Positions 17,613-26,697 of a stretch of 64,000 nucleotides of DNA are shown piece by piece (the stretch's first letter is position 1; each line of letters opens with the position of its first letter). Both the position numbers and the translations under genes were made by a program. Location of the stretch: the NCBI RefSeq assembly GCF_000993785.3, contig NZ_CP009922.3, positions 3,968,001 to 4,032,000 of the forward strand, given 5' to 3'. Below the pieces are notes generated by a model. That model searched no databases. It was not told the DNA's origin and saw only the letters and a program-made list of their open reading frames with translations. This DNA comes from Streptomyces xiamenensis (lineage in GTDB: Bacteria > Actinomycetota > Actinomycetes > Streptomycetales > Streptomycetaceae).

Positions 17613-18302
17613 ATGGAGACGACGAGTCGGGCAGAGCCGCAGGACGCCATGGGGGAGCCCGGGCCGTCCGGGTCCGGGGGACAGGACACGCCCCAGGCGG
17701 TCCCCGGTGCGCGCCGCGCGGCGGTGGACGGATATCTGCTGGCGGGGTTCCCCTGGTACGGGCTCGATGAGGCCTTCACGGGCCGTCGCTGGCTGATGCA
17801 GGTCGGTGCCGCCACGGACGGCACGGTCGAGCACGGATCCACCGGGCACGGCGACGAGCCGTCGCTGCTGACCGAGCTGGGCCAGGAGGAGCAGCGTTTC
17901 ACGGTGGTCGTGACGGTCGCGTCGCGGCCCGTGCGGCGCAGTCCGGACGGCACCGGCGTCCTGGAGGCCACCTCGGTCTCCTCGGCCGCCTGGCTGGCCG
18001 GTGCGGGGCTGCTCGCCGGTACCTGGCCGGCCCAGATGGAACGTGCGCTCCGGCAGGACTGGCTGGACCAGCAGACCGCGATCGCCTGGGAGCTGGCGGA
18101 CGATCTGGACGGCGGCGCCTGGTCGATCCTGCAGCTGCCGGTGGACGGGGTGCAGACCGACTTCCACTACCGGGAGTCGGAGTACGGGTGGGTGCTGGCC
18201 GCCGCGGCGGCGGACGGCGTGCACATCGGCGCCTACGGGCGGGGGATGAGCGCGTACGGCCTCGGCTTCTCCGTGATCAAGGACCTGGAGAGCTACACCT
18301 AG
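17613..18302 (+). CDS. conserved hypothetical protein, 229 aa
   Basis: I recognise no catalytic motif. After a ~40-residue disordered N-terminus there is an alpha/beta protein with several conserved-looking aromatic stretches (LLAGFPWYGLDEAF, AAWLAGAGLLAGTW, YGWVLAAAAADGVHIGAYG). No signal peptide and no convincing membrane helix. The ATG has GAGGAGG upstream. It lies between tatB and the convergent mrp and ends at a strong hairpin. Confidence 0.75.
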   Translation: METTSRAEPQDAMGEPGPSGSGGQDTPQAVPGARRAAVDGYLLAGFPWYGLDEAFTGRRWLMQVGAATDGTVEHGSTGHGDEPSLLTELGQEEQRFTVVVTVASRPVRRSPDGTGVLEATSVSSAAWLAGAGLLAGTWPAQMERALRQDWLDQQTAIAWELADDLDGGAWSILQLPVDGVQTDFHYRESEYGWVLAAAAADGVHIGAYGRGMSAYGLGFSVIKDLESYT

Positions 18303-18314
18303 ACCGTACGCCCC

Positions 18315-18339
18315 GAGGGTGGGCCGACCGCCCACCCTC
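18315..18339. terminator. bidirectional terminator between 17613-18302 and mrp
   Basis: Perfect 10-bp inverted repeat (GAGGGTGGGC / GCCCACCCTC) with a 5-nt loop, between two convergent stops. Confidence 0.75.
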
Positions 18340-18350
18340 ACATCCGTCGG

Positions 18351-19502
18351 TCAGAACTTGTTGCGCGGGGTGATCCCCAGGGACAGGCCGGACAGCCCGC
18401 GCTGCCGCCCGCCGAGCGCGTCGGCGATCTTGAGCAGCGCCGCCCCCGCCGGGGAGTCCGGGTCGCTCAGCACCACCGGCTTGCCCTCGTCGCCGCCCTC
18501 GCGCAGGCGGACGTCGATGGGGATGCTGCCCAGCACCGGAACCTCGGCGCCGGTGGTCTTCGTCAGCCCGTCCGCCACCCGCTGTCCGCCGCCGCTGCCG
18601 AAGACGTCCACCATCTCGTCGCAGTGCGGGCAGGGCAGCCCCGACATGTTCTCGACCACGCCGACGATCTTCTGGTGGGTCTGCACGGCGATCGACCCGG
18701 CCCGCTCGGCGACCTCGGCGGCGGCCTGCTGCGGGGTGGTGACGACGAGGATCTCGGCGTTGGGGACCAGCTGCGCCACCGAGATGGCGATGTCGCCGGT
18801 GCCGGGCGGCAGGTCGAGCAGCAGGACGTCCAGGTCGCCCCAGTACACGTCGGCGAGGAACTGCTGCAGCGCGCGGTGCAGCATCGGGCCGCGCCACACC
18901 ACCGGGGCGTTGCCCGGGGTGAACATCCCGATGGAGATCACCTTCACGCCGTGCGCGGACGGCGGCATGATCATGTTCTCGACCTGGGTGGGCCGGCCGT
19001 CCGTCCCCAGCATCCGGGGCACCGAGTGGCCGTAGATGTCGGCGTCCACGACGCCCACCTTCTGTCCGCGCGCCGCCAGCGCCGCGGCGAGGTTGACCGT
19101 CACCGAGGACTTGCCGACCCCGCCCTTGCCGGAGGCCACGCAGTAGACACGGGTGAGCGATCCGGGCTGGGCGAACGGCACCTCGCGCTCGGCCTGCCCG
19201 CCGCGCAGGGTGGTCGCCAGTTCCTTGCGCTGCGCGTCGCTCATCACGTCCAGCTCGACGTGCACCTCGCTCACGCCCGGTACGGAGCGCACCGCCGTCA
19301 CCACGGAGGAGTGGATCGTCTCCCGCATCGGGCAACCCTGGACCGTGAGGTAGATGCCGACGGTCACGGAGCCGTCCTGGGCGATCTCTACGGATTTGAC
19401 CATGCCCAGATCGGTGATCGGCCGGTGGATCTCCGGATCGTTCACCGTGGCGAGCGCGGCCCGAACGGCGCTGTCCGTGGGCTGGGGGATGTCGGTAGCC
19501 AT
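18351..19502 (-). CDS. mrp: Mrp/ApbC iron-sulfur cluster carrier ATPase
   Basis: 383 aa. Residues ~5-90 are a MIP18/DUF59 domain with VQGCPMRETI. The P-loop NTPase follows with a deviant Walker A GKGGVGKSS (~124), DADIYGHS, LLLDLPPGTGD and the [4Fe-4S]-binding CPHC in MSGLPCPHCDE. It is expected to carry Fe-S clusters to target proteins in the cytosol as a dimer. The start at 19502 (MATDIPQPT) has family-typical length; the open frame upstream is not coding. Position corresponds to Rv1229c in mycobacteria. Confidence 0.95.
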   Translation of the reverse strand: MATDIPQPTDSAVRAALATVNDPEIHRPITDLGMVKSVEIAQDGSVTVGIYLTVQGCPMRETIHSSVVTAVRSVPGVSEVHVELDVMSDAQRKELATTLRGGQAEREVPFAQPGSLTRVYCVASGKGGVGKSSVTVNLAAALAARGQKVGVVDADIYGHSVPRMLGTDGRPTQVENMIMPPSAHGVKVISIGMFTPGNAPVVWRGPMLHRALQQFLADVYWGDLDVLLLDLPPGTGDIAISVAQLVPNAEILVVTTPQQAAAEVAERAGSIAVQTHQKIVGVVENMSGLPCPHCDEMVDVFGSGGGQRVADGLTKTTGAEVPVLGSIPIDVRLREGGDEGKPVVLSDPDSPAGAALLKIADALGGRQRGLSGLSLGITPRNKF

Positions 19503-19617
19503 GCCACCGATGGTACGGCGGTGCCGGAGCCCAAGAGCTACTGCCTTGAGGGGTGATGGCCGGGTGCGGGTACGCTGCGCCTCAACTCCCCGACCCCTTC
19601 GAGGAAAGGCAGCCGAC

Positions 19618-20391
19618 GTGAGGGCAGCGGTCCCCGGATGGCCCAGGTGGCGCAGGGCTGTGCTGGCGCTGGTGTGCGCGATGGCGAGCGTGACGCTCAC
19701 CGCGTGCGGAGGCGGCGAGGAGGACCCCGACGAGGGCACCAACGGCCTGGCGAAGCTGACGGCCGAGGAGATCGAGCGGGAGGCGCGCGGCGCGGTCGAG
19801 GGCGCCACCGCCGTGCGCCTGTCCGGCACGGTGATCACCGAGGGAACGACGTACCGCCTCGACATGCGGATCGGCGAGGAGGGCGGGGTGGGGGAGGTCT
19901 CCACCGAGGGCAGCACCTTCGAGCTGCTGCGGGTAGGCGAGGACCTGTACATCAAGGCCGACGTGGGTTTCTGGCAGGCCCAGGGCGGTGAGGACGAGGA
20001 CGAGGACGCCAGCGAGGATCCCGACCCGGCGTACAAGCTGGAGGGGAAGTACGTACGGGTCGCGCCCGATGACCCGGCGTACGAGCAGCTGAGCGGCTTC
20101 ACGGACCGTCTGGTGCTGCTGGAGGGGCTGCTCGCGCTGGACGGCGAGCGGGCGACAGGGGAGCGGGGCGAGATCGGCGGGGTGCAGACCATCCGTCTTG
20201 AGGCGGCGGAGGGCGCCGGCGGTGCCATGGAGGTCTCGCTGATCGGTACGCCGTATCCGCTGCGCTTCGAGCGGGGCGGCGCGGCCGGGGAGCTGACGCT
20301 GACGGACTGGAACAAGGAGTTCACGCTGCACGCGCCGCCCGAGGAGGAGATCCTCGACTACGGCGACGAGATGGTCACCGGCAAGGACTGA
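19618..20391 (+). CDS. lipoprotein, LppX/LprG-like size, 257 aa
   Basis: Signal peptide with lipobox LTAC, so Cys30 would be the lipidated residue. The mature part has alternating strands (VRLSGTVITEGTTYRLDMRI and the following acidic stretch) resembling the half-barrel LppX_LprAFG group that handles lipids in mycobacteria, though the match is by eye. An Asp/Glu-rich insertion is at ~125-135. GTG start after GAGGAAAGG. It is 13 bp upstream of the next gene and probably co-transcribed. Confidence 0.8.
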   Translation: MRAAVPGWPRWRRAVLALVCAMASVTLTACGGGEEDPDEGTNGLAKLTAEEIEREARGAVEGATAVRLSGTVITEGTTYRLDMRIGEEGGVGEVSTEGSTFELLRVGEDLYIKADVGFWQAQGGEDEDEDASEDPDPAYKLEGKYVRVAPDDPAYEQLSGFTDRLVLLEGLLALDGERATGERGEIGGVQTIRLEAAEGAGGAMEVSLIGTPYPLRFERGGAAGELTLTDWNKEFTLHAPPEEEILDYGDEMVTGKD

Positions 20392-20404
20392 GGGGCGAGG
20401 ACGG

Positions 20405-20953
20405 ATGGATCCGCGGGTTTTCGACCGGGCGCTGATCGAGGAGAGCGCGAAGAAGTCCGCCCTGGTGTGGGTGCGGGGCCCGCAGGGGCCGGCCCGGGGG
20501 CTGTGGCACGTGTGGCACGAGGGTGCGGTGTGCCTGGTCGGCGTGAGCGGCGGGGCCGCCGCCGAGGGCGGTGAGCAGCCGCTGGACGGGCTCGGGCTGA
20601 CGGACGGCGGTTCCGCGACGGTGACCTGCCGCAGCAAGGACAAGGGCGGCCGGCTCATCGTGTGGCCGGCCCGGGTGAGCGAGCCCGAGCCCGGCGGTGA
20701 GCTGTGGGAGGCGACCGCGGGGGAGCTCAAGGGCAAGCGGCTCAACGCCCCGGATCAGGACGGACTGCTGGAGCGCTGGGCGCGCGCGTGCCGGGTGCTG
20801 CGGCTGGAGCCGGCGGGCCCGGCCGAGCAGCGTCCCGGCGCGATGCCGGACGGGGGCGGGGCAGCGCCGCCGCTGCCGACCCCGGCGGCCACCAGGGTGG
20901 CGGCCCCCAGCGGCCTTCCGGTACGGCGCGGCCGGCGCGCGCGCGAGGCGTAG
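20405..20953 (+). CDS. hypothetical protein, 182 aa
   Basis: The first ~130 residues look like a small beta-barrel of the pyridoxamine-oxidase-like kind (SALVWVRGPQGPARGLWHVW, then a strand with VCLVGVSG and GGRLIVWPARV), but no cofactor site is visible. The last 50 residues are disordered and basic at the end. GCGAGGAC precedes the ATG. Likely co-transcribed with the lipoprotein gene 13 bp upstream. Function unknown. Confidence 0.7.
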   Translation: MDPRVFDRALIEESAKKSALVWVRGPQGPARGLWHVWHEGAVCLVGVSGGAAAEGGEQPLDGLGLTDGGSATVTCRSKDKGGRLIVWPARVSEPEPGGELWEATAGELKGKRLNAPDQDGLLERWARACRVLRLEPAGPAEQRPGAMPDGGGAAPPLPTPAATRVAAPSGLPVRRGRRAREA

Positions 20954-21056
20954 CGGGCGGATCCGGGACGGGCGGCGAGCGCGGCCGGTCGGCGGGGCGC
21001 GCGACCGGCGGGGCCGTGCGGTGCGTCCCGTTCCCGGCCCCGTCGCCCGCGGTGCC

Positions 21057-21794
21057 TCAGGCCGACAGGCCCAGGGCCGCCATCCGCTTCGTGTGGGCCT
21101 CGGTGATCCGCGAGAACATCCGGCCGATCTCGGCCAGGTCGAAGCCGTCGGCCACCCCGCCCACCAGCATCGTGGACAGCGCGTCCCGGTCCGCCACCAC
21201 CCGCTGCGCCTGCGACAGGGCCTCGCCCATCAGCCGCCGCGCCCACAGCGCGAGCCGGCCGCCCACCCGCGGGTCCGCCTCGATGGCCGCCCGTACCTTC
21301 TCCACCGCGAACGAGGCGTGGCCCGTGTCGTCCAGCACCCGCAGCACCAGGCCCCGGGTGTCCGCGTCGAGCCGGGAGGCGATCTCGCGGTAGAAGTCGG
21401 CGGCGATCGCGTCGCCCACGTACGCCTTGACCAGGCCCTCCAGCCAGTCGGACGGGGCGGTCAGGCGGTGGAACTCGTCCAGGGGTACGACGAACGGCTG
21501 CATCGCGGCGACCGGCTCCTCCGCGATCGACGCCAGGTGCTCGGAGACCTGCTCGAAGTGCTGGAACTCGGCCGACGCCATCCGCGCCAGGGCCGCCTTG
21601 TCCGCCAGACCGGGCGCCAGCTTGGCGTCCTCGGCCAGTCTTTCGAAGGCGGCGAGTTCCCCGTACGCAAGTGCCCCCAGCAGATCGACCACGGCCGCCC
21701 GGTACCGCGGGTCTGCGGATGCCTCGGCCCAGTCCTTGACGGGCGCGGGGGCGTCGGAAACGGCGGGTTGCTCGGGGCTCTGCGGCGTCTGCAT
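21057..21794 (-). CDS. ferritin-like fold protein (MiaE-like)
   Basis: 245-aa helical protein. The diiron-type pattern can be followed as E in AYGELAAFERL, E..H in SAEFQHFEQVSEH, and later DFYREIASR and DDTGHASFA. The family includes MiaE-like tRNA hydroxylases and the Rv3210c group. It is divergent from the RNA helicase gene, the same pairing as Rv3210c-rhlE in mycobacteria, hinting at an RNA-related role. That role is inference. Confidence 0.8.
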   Translation of the reverse strand: MQTPQSPEQPAVSDAPAPVKDWAEASADPRYRAAVVDLLGALAYGELAAFERLAEDAKLAPGLADKAALARMASAEFQHFEQVSEHLASIAEEPVAAMQPFVVPLDEFHRLTAPSDWLEGLVKAYVGDAIAADFYREIASRLDADTRGLVLRVLDDTGHASFAVEKVRAAIEADPRVGGRLALWARRLMGEALSQAQRVVADRDALSTMLVGGVADGFDLAEIGRMFSRITEAHTKRMAALGLSA

Positions 21795-21838
21795 GGTCCG
21801 CACAATAGTCCCCGGCCAGGGCCCCGGGGGACCGAGCC

Positions 21839-21869
21839 CTGACACATATGCACGGTTCCGGGGTACAGT
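21839..21869 (+). promoter_or_regulatory. promoter of the rhlE leader
   Basis: CTGACA, 19 nt, TACAGT, pointing to the helicase gene; transcription would begin near 21876 and produce a leader of about 310 nt. Confidence 0.45.
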
Positions 21870-22187
21870 GCTATAGAGGCCCGCCCGGAGGGGTGGGGCC
21901 TTCCCATGCCGGAGTCTGATGGATCCGGGACCAGCCCGGGTTCCATGACCTCCGAGGATGTCCGGTCGGTAGGCCGATCGGCTCCGACCTGACCAGCCCT
22001 CCGCGTGGTGGGTGCGCCCCGCAGCCACCACGGTATGAGGGGCCCGCTCGCGCGGTGCGTGCGCTTGAGCGAGACGACCGGGTCCTGCGCCACAGGCGGC
22101 CCCAAGGCGGGCCACCGTCGTACGGCGCGGTACTGATGACCCGCCTCGCCGCCACGTGCGCCGCGACACACAGAAGAGGCAATCACC
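21870..22187 (+). ncRNA. long structured 5' leader of the RhlE helicase mRNA
   Basis: No credible gene fills this 318-bp stretch. It contains three hairpins in a row: 21919-21946 (ATGGATCCGGG / CCCGGGTTCCAT), 21964-21989 (GGTCGG / CCGACC, with a nested GCCGATCGGC) and 22005-22031 (GTGGTGG / CCACCAC). A 28-codon frame begins at ATG 21906 without a well-placed ribosome site. Long leaders of DEAD-box genes are often cold- or growth-controlled; here that is inference. Confidence 0.5.
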
Positions 22188-23762
22188 CTGTCCGCCACCA
22201 CGACATTCCGAGATCTCGGGATTCTTCCCGAGACCGCCGAGGCGCTCGAGGCCGTCGGCATCGTCCATCCGTTCCCCATCCAGGAACTCACCCTCCCCGT
22301 CGCGCTCGCCGGTACCGATGTCATCGGGCAGGCGAAGACCGGTACCGGCAAGACCCTCGGCTTCGGGCTTCCCCTCCTGGAGACCGTGACCGTCCCGGCG
22401 GACGTCGAGGCGGGCCGGGCCCGTCCCGAGGAGCTGACCGACGCCCCGCAGGCACTCGTGGTCGTCCCCACCCGCGAGCTGTGCCAGCAGGTGACCAACG
22501 ATCTGCAGACGGCCGGCAAGGTCCGCAACGTCCGCGTGCTGGCGATCTACGGCGGCCGTGCCTACGAGCCGCAGGTCGAGGCGCTGAACCGCGGTGTCGA
22601 CGTGGTCGTGGGCACCCCGGGCCGACTGCTCGACCTGGCCGGCCAGCGCAAGCTGCGGCTGTCGGAGATCCGCACCCTGGTGCTGGACGAGGCCGACGAG
22701 ATGCTCGACCTGGGCTTCCTGCCGGACGTCGAGAAGATCATGCAGCAGCTGCCCGCCAAGCGGCAGACGATGCTGTTCTCCGCGACGATGCCGGGGCAGG
22801 TCATCGGCCTGGCGCGGCGCTACATGAGCCAGCCCACCCACATCCGGGCCACCGACCCGGACGACGCGGGCGCGACCGTGGCCAACACCACACAGCACGT
22901 GTTCCGGGCGCACTCCATGGACAAGCCGGAGATGGTGGCCCGCATCCTGCAGGCGAACGGGCGCGGGCTCGCGATGGTGTTCTGCCGCACGAAGCGCACC
23001 GCCGCCGATGTCGCCGACCAGCTGGCGCGGCGCGGGTTCGCCTCCGGCTCGGTCCACGGTGACCTGGGGCAGGGCGCGCGCGAGCAGGCGCTGCGGGCGT
23101 TCCGCAACGGCAAGGTCGACGTGCTGGTGTGCACCGATGTCGCGGCGCGCGGCATCGATGTGGAGGGGGTCACGCATGTGATCAACTACCAGACGCCGGA
23201 GGACGAGAAGACGTACCTGCACCGCATCGGGCGTACCGGGCGGGCCGGGGCCACCGGTACGGCCGTCACGCTGGTCGACTGGGACGACATCCCGCGCTGG
23301 CAGCTGATCAACAAGGCGCTGGAGCTGAACCTCCCCGACCCGGTGGAGACGTACTCGACGTCACCGCACCTGTTCGAGGCGCTGAAGATCCCCGAGGGGA
23401 CCAAGGGCATACTGCCCCGGGCCGAGCGCACCCGGGCGGGCCTGGCGGCCGAAGAGGTCGAGGACCTGGGCGGGCGCGAGAGCAAGCGTTCCGGGGGTGG
23501 TGGCCGCGCCAAGCAGTCCGCCGACGGGGACGCCGAGCGGCCCCAGCGGACCCGTACCGCGACGCGGCAGCGGCGCCGTACCCGGGGCGGGGTCACCGTG
23601 ACCGCCGAGGCCGCGGCTGCCGCCGCCGCTGCCGGAGCGCTGCCGGAGCAGGGCGCGGCGGACGTGTCGGACGCTCCGGCGGCCGATGACGCGGCCGGGC
23701 CGCGCACCCCGCGCCGTCGCCGGCGGCGCCGCCGTACCACCAGCGGCACCGCCGAGAGCTGA
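22188..23762 (+). CDS. rhlE: DEAD-box ATP-dependent RNA helicase, RhlE/Rv3211-like, CTG start
   Basis: 524 aa. Helicase motifs in order: Q-motif (FPIQELTLPVAL), AKTGTGKT (I), VVPTREL (Ia), VGTPGRLLD (Ib), LDEADEM (II), FSATMPG (III), DVLVCTDVAARGIDV (V) and HRIGRTGRAG (VI). The C-terminus is basic and Arg-rich, typical for RNA binding. The N-terminal homology (TFRDLGILPETAEALEAVGI) starts upstream of any ATG or GTG. In-frame stops lie at 22134-22139, and CTG at 22188 has GAAGAGG eight bases upstream, so CTG is the likely start. Confidence 0.92.
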   Translation: MSATTTFRDLGILPETAEALEAVGIVHPFPIQELTLPVALAGTDVIGQAKTGTGKTLGFGLPLLETVTVPADVEAGRARPEELTDAPQALVVVPTRELCQQVTNDLQTAGKVRNVRVLAIYGGRAYEPQVEALNRGVDVVVGTPGRLLDLAGQRKLRLSEIRTLVLDEADEMLDLGFLPDVEKIMQQLPAKRQTMLFSATMPGQVIGLARRYMSQPTHIRATDPDDAGATVANTTQHVFRAHSMDKPEMVARILQANGRGLAMVFCRTKRTAADVADQLARRGFASGSVHGDLGQGAREQALRAFRNGKVDVLVCTDVAARGIDVEGVTHVINYQTPEDEKTYLHRIGRTGRAGATGTAVTLVDWDDIPRWQLINKALELNLPDPVETYSTSPHLFEALKIPEGTKGILPRAERTRAGLAAEEVEDLGGRESKRSGGGGRAKQSADGDAERPQRTRTATRQRRRTRGGVTVTAEAAAAAAAAGALPEQGAADVSDAPAADDAAGPRTPRRRRRRRRTTSGTAES

Positions 23763-23786
23763 GGCGAGGGACGGACGGACTGGCTG

Positions 23787-25613
23787 TCAGTCGAAGACGG
23801 GCTGGCCCGCACGGGTCAGCCGCCAGTCCACGGAGGCGAACCGGGCCGGATCGATCTCACCGTTGTCCTGAACCCAGGTGATGATCGTGTTGCGGATCTC
23901 GTCCGAGTTCGCCCACAACTGATCGGCCGCGGCGATGTGCGGGAAGTTTCCGCCGCCGCTGGCCCGGTAGTTGTTGACCGCGAGCACGAACCGCGCGTCG
24001 TCCGCGACCGGTTCGCCCGCGAAGCGCAGATCGACGATCCGTGAGCCGGCCGGCTCCGCGATGTCGATGTCGTACGTGACGCCGCTGACCGCGTCGTAGT
24101 TGTAGTCGGGAATGCCCTCGGCGTTCGTCAGCTTCGCCGGGTCGATCGCCGCCCCCGCGGGCGTCCGCACGAAGTAGCGCGCCGAGAACTCCAGATACTC
24201 CCGCAGTTGCGCCCCCGTGATCAGCCGCGCCTCCAGAGTGTTCTCGAAGACGTACATCCCCGCCACGTCCCGGATCGTGACGTCCCCGGACGGGATCGCC
24301 GCGGAGCGCGAGAAGCACGCGGCCTGGGAGAGCACCGGCAGGTCCGCGTACGCGCCGCCGGCCAGCGCCGCCGTCACCGTCTCGGCCTGCACGAAGTTGA
24401 TGAAGTCGATGATCGGGGCGTCCTTGTACGCGGCCTCGGAGGCCGACATCGCCTCGGTCGCGGTGCCGATGACCTGGTTCACGTACGCGATGACCCGCTC
24501 GTGCTCCCGCGACAGCAGCCGCGTGATGCGCGGGTCCTCGGCGACGGTGTTGGTGTTGCGCACCTCCGAGGAGACCGACTCCACCACCCAGCGGCCCCGT
24601 TCCCAGGTGACGGAGATGTCGAACACCGTGAGCCGCTTGCCCCAGAACAGCGGTTCGGAGAGCACCACGTCCTTGCCGGTCTCGGCGTTGGTGACCCGGT
24701 GCTCGGGGATCTCGGCGTGCGCGTGGCCCACCAGGATCGCGTCGATGCCCGGGACCCGCTCGGCGACGATCGCGGCGGCGTTCTCGATGTGCGGCAGCTG
24801 GTCGCCGTAGGAGGAGGTGCCGCTGGTGCCGGAGTGGGCGGAGACGATGACCACGTCGGCGCCCATCGAGCGCAGCCGGGGGACGTACAGGGCGGCCTGC
24901 TGCTCCAGGCTGGGGAACGTCATCTTCCCTTCCACATGGGCCCGGTCCCAGATGGCGATGCCGGGGTTGGTCAGGCCCAGCACGGCGACCTTGACGTCCC
25001 GGCCGCGCGGGGTGGGGACCTTGATCATGTGGTACGGGGGAAAGGCGGGGCGTTCGGTGCGGGCGTCCAGGGCGTTGGCGCCCAGCAGCGGGAAGTCGCA
25101 CTGCTGCTCGAACTTCCGCAGCAGCGGGATGCCGTAGTTGAACTCGTGGTTGCCCAGTGCCGCGGCGTCGTAGCCGATGGCGTTCATGGCCCGCGCCATT
25201 GGGTGCACCGGGCCGCGGCGGGCGGTGATCGGGTCGACCTTGGCGTAGTAGTAAGCGAGTTGGGTTCCCTGGAGGGTGTCGCCCGCGTCGATCAGCACGG
25301 TGTTGCGGCGGCCGCCCTTCTCGGTGCGGACCTCGTCGATGAGGGTGGAGAGCTTGGCCAGCCCGACATCGTTGCCGCCGGCGTCCTCGAACTCGGCGTC
25401 GGTGAAGTAGTCCCAGTTGAAGACGTGGCCGTGCAGGTCGGTGGTGCCGAGCACGGAGAAGGTGTGCCGCTTGGTGTTGCCGTTGCCGTTGCCGTTTCCG
25501 TGGCCCTGCGGCTGGGGGGTGGCCGAGGCCGTGCCGGCGGCGCCCCCGGCGAGCACCACCCCGGCGGAGGTGACGGCGGTTCCGCCCAGGAACTTTCGGC
25601 GGTTCAGCGACAT
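23787..25613 (-). CDS. secreted 5'-nucleotidase / 2',3'-cyclic phosphodiesterase family
   Basis: 608 aa. A Tat signal (LNRRKFLGGTA then a hydrophobic stretch ending ASA) is followed by a Gly-Asn repeat (GNGNGNGN). The calcineurin-like metal sites are TTDLHGHVF, IDAGDTLQG, LGNHEFNYG and GHAHAEIP. The C-terminal half is the 5_nucleotid_C domain (INFVQAETVTAALAGGAY, VNNYRASGGGNFP). It probably scavenges phosphate and nucleosides outside the cell. GAGGAG precedes the ATG. Convergent with rhlE. Confidence 0.93.
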   Translation of the reverse strand: MSLNRRKFLGGTAVTSAGVVLAGGAAGTASATPQPQGHGNGNGNGNTKRHTFSVLGTTDLHGHVFNWDYFTDAEFEDAGGNDVGLAKLSTLIDEVRTEKGGRRNTVLIDAGDTLQGTQLAYYYAKVDPITARRGPVHPMARAMNAIGYDAAALGNHEFNYGIPLLRKFEQQCDFPLLGANALDARTERPAFPPYHMIKVPTPRGRDVKVAVLGLTNPGIAIWDRAHVEGKMTFPSLEQQAALYVPRLRSMGADVVIVSAHSGTSGTSSYGDQLPHIENAAAIVAERVPGIDAILVGHAHAEIPEHRVTNAETGKDVVLSEPLFWGKRLTVFDISVTWERGRWVVESVSSEVRNTNTVAEDPRITRLLSREHERVIAYVNQVIGTATEAMSASEAAYKDAPIIDFINFVQAETVTAALAGGAYADLPVLSQAACFSRSAAIPSGDVTIRDVAGMYVFENTLEARLITGAQLREYLEFSARYFVRTPAGAAIDPAKLTNAEGIPDYNYDAVSGVTYDIDIAEPAGSRIVDLRFAGEPVADDARFVLAVNNYRASGGGNFPHIAAADQLWANSDEIRNTIITWVQDNGEIDPARFASVDWRLTRAGQPVFD

Positions 25614-25733
25614 GTGGATGACTCCTCGGTGGGGTGGTACGGGCGTAACGCGCGTAGATTCTGGCCCAGAAGTCGTACGAATGACAGACCTTGGCGGTTT
25701 CGTCCGGGTGACCGGCCGGTGTCGGGGCACGAC

Positions 25734-25739
25734 TAGGCT
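25734..25739 (+). promoter_or_regulatory. -10 box, leaderless promoter
   Basis: TAGGCT ends 7 nt before the GTG at 25747; no ribosome site. Confidence 0.5.
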
Positions 25740-25746
25740 GGTCGGC

Positions 25747-26661
25747 GTGAGCAGGCCGCCTTTTGTTGAGATGCCGCCCGGGGTACGGGTCCACCGGTTG
25801 CGTACGCGGCGCGGAGCGTTCGCCGCGCTGGACGCCGCGCCCGTGGGCGAGCCGGCCGGGACCGTTCTGCTGGTGCCCGGATACACGGGCAGCAAGGAGG
25901 ACTTCATCGGCCTGCTCGGGCCGCTGGCGGCGGCCGGCTACCGGGCGGTGGCCGTCGACGGGCGCGGGCAGTACGAGACGCCCGGCGGGCACGGCTGGGA
26001 CTCCTACCGGCTCGGTGCGCTCGCCGAGGACGTCCTGGCGCAGGCCGACGCGCTGACGGCGGACGGGGACACCTCCCCGCTGCATCTGGCCGGGCACTCG
26101 CTCGGCGGCCTGATCGCCCGGGGCGCGGTGCTGCGGGCGGCCGAGGGCGGCGCGACGCCGTTCGCCTCGCTGACCCTGATCGCCTCGGGCCCCGGCAAGG
26201 TCGCCCCGTGGCAGCGCTGGAAGACCCGCTTCCTGACGGCCGGACTCCCGGTGCTGGGCACCACCGGCGTGTGGCGGGTCACCCGACGCACCAAGGAGGC
26301 GCTGCCGGACGCCGCGGTCGAGGCCGGGACGGCGGGTACCGGGGGCGTGGTCTCCGACCTGGGCGTGGACGGCTTCCTGCGCCGCCGCTGGCTGGCCACC
26401 ACTCCGGCCCAGCTGATCGCCACCGGGCGCACCCTGCGGCACGAGCCGGACCGGGTGGAGCAACTCGCCGCCACCGGGGTGCCGGTGCACGTGCTGTCCG
26501 GCGTACGGGACGGGGTGTGGCCGATCGCCCAGCTGGACGCGATGGCGGCCCGGCTGGGGGCCCGCCGCACCATCATCAGGGGGTCGGAGCACTCCCCGAA
26601 CTCCGAACAGCCCGCCGCCACGGCGGCCGAGCTGATCGACTTCTGGCGCTCGGGGCTCTGA
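25747..26661 (+). CDS. alpha/beta hydrolase, 304 aa
   Basis: Alpha/beta-hydrolase fold: oxyanion strand VLLVPGYTGSKEDF, nucleophile elbow GHSLGG with Ser at ~118, acid in LSGVRDGVWP and His in GSEHSPN near the end. Substrate not deducible; esterase or lysophospholipase-like activity is typical. GTG start chosen because homology begins right after it and because a -10 box lies 7 nt upstream. Divergent from the nucleotidase gene. Confidence 0.85.
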   Translation: MSRPPFVEMPPGVRVHRLRTRRGAFAALDAAPVGEPAGTVLLVPGYTGSKEDFIGLLGPLAAAGYRAVAVDGRGQYETPGGHGWDSYRLGALAEDVLAQADALTADGDTSPLHLAGHSLGGLIARGAVLRAAEGGATPFASLTLIASGPGKVAPWQRWKTRFLTAGLPVLGTTGVWRVTRRTKEALPDAAVEAGTAGTGGVVSDLGVDGFLRRRWLATTPAQLIATGRTLRHEPDRVEQLAATGVPVHVLSGVRDGVWPIAQLDAMAARLGARRTIIRGSEHSPNSEQPAATAAELIDFWRSGL

Positions 26662-26697
26662 GCGACGGCCCCGGACCGGGGAGCGGGCGGACGGGCG

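Noticed and set aside
23857..26592. A long minus-strand frame spanning the nucleotidase and the alpha/beta hydrolase
   Set aside because: It crosses two well-defined genes and an intergenic promoter region; Arg/Pro-rich shadow.
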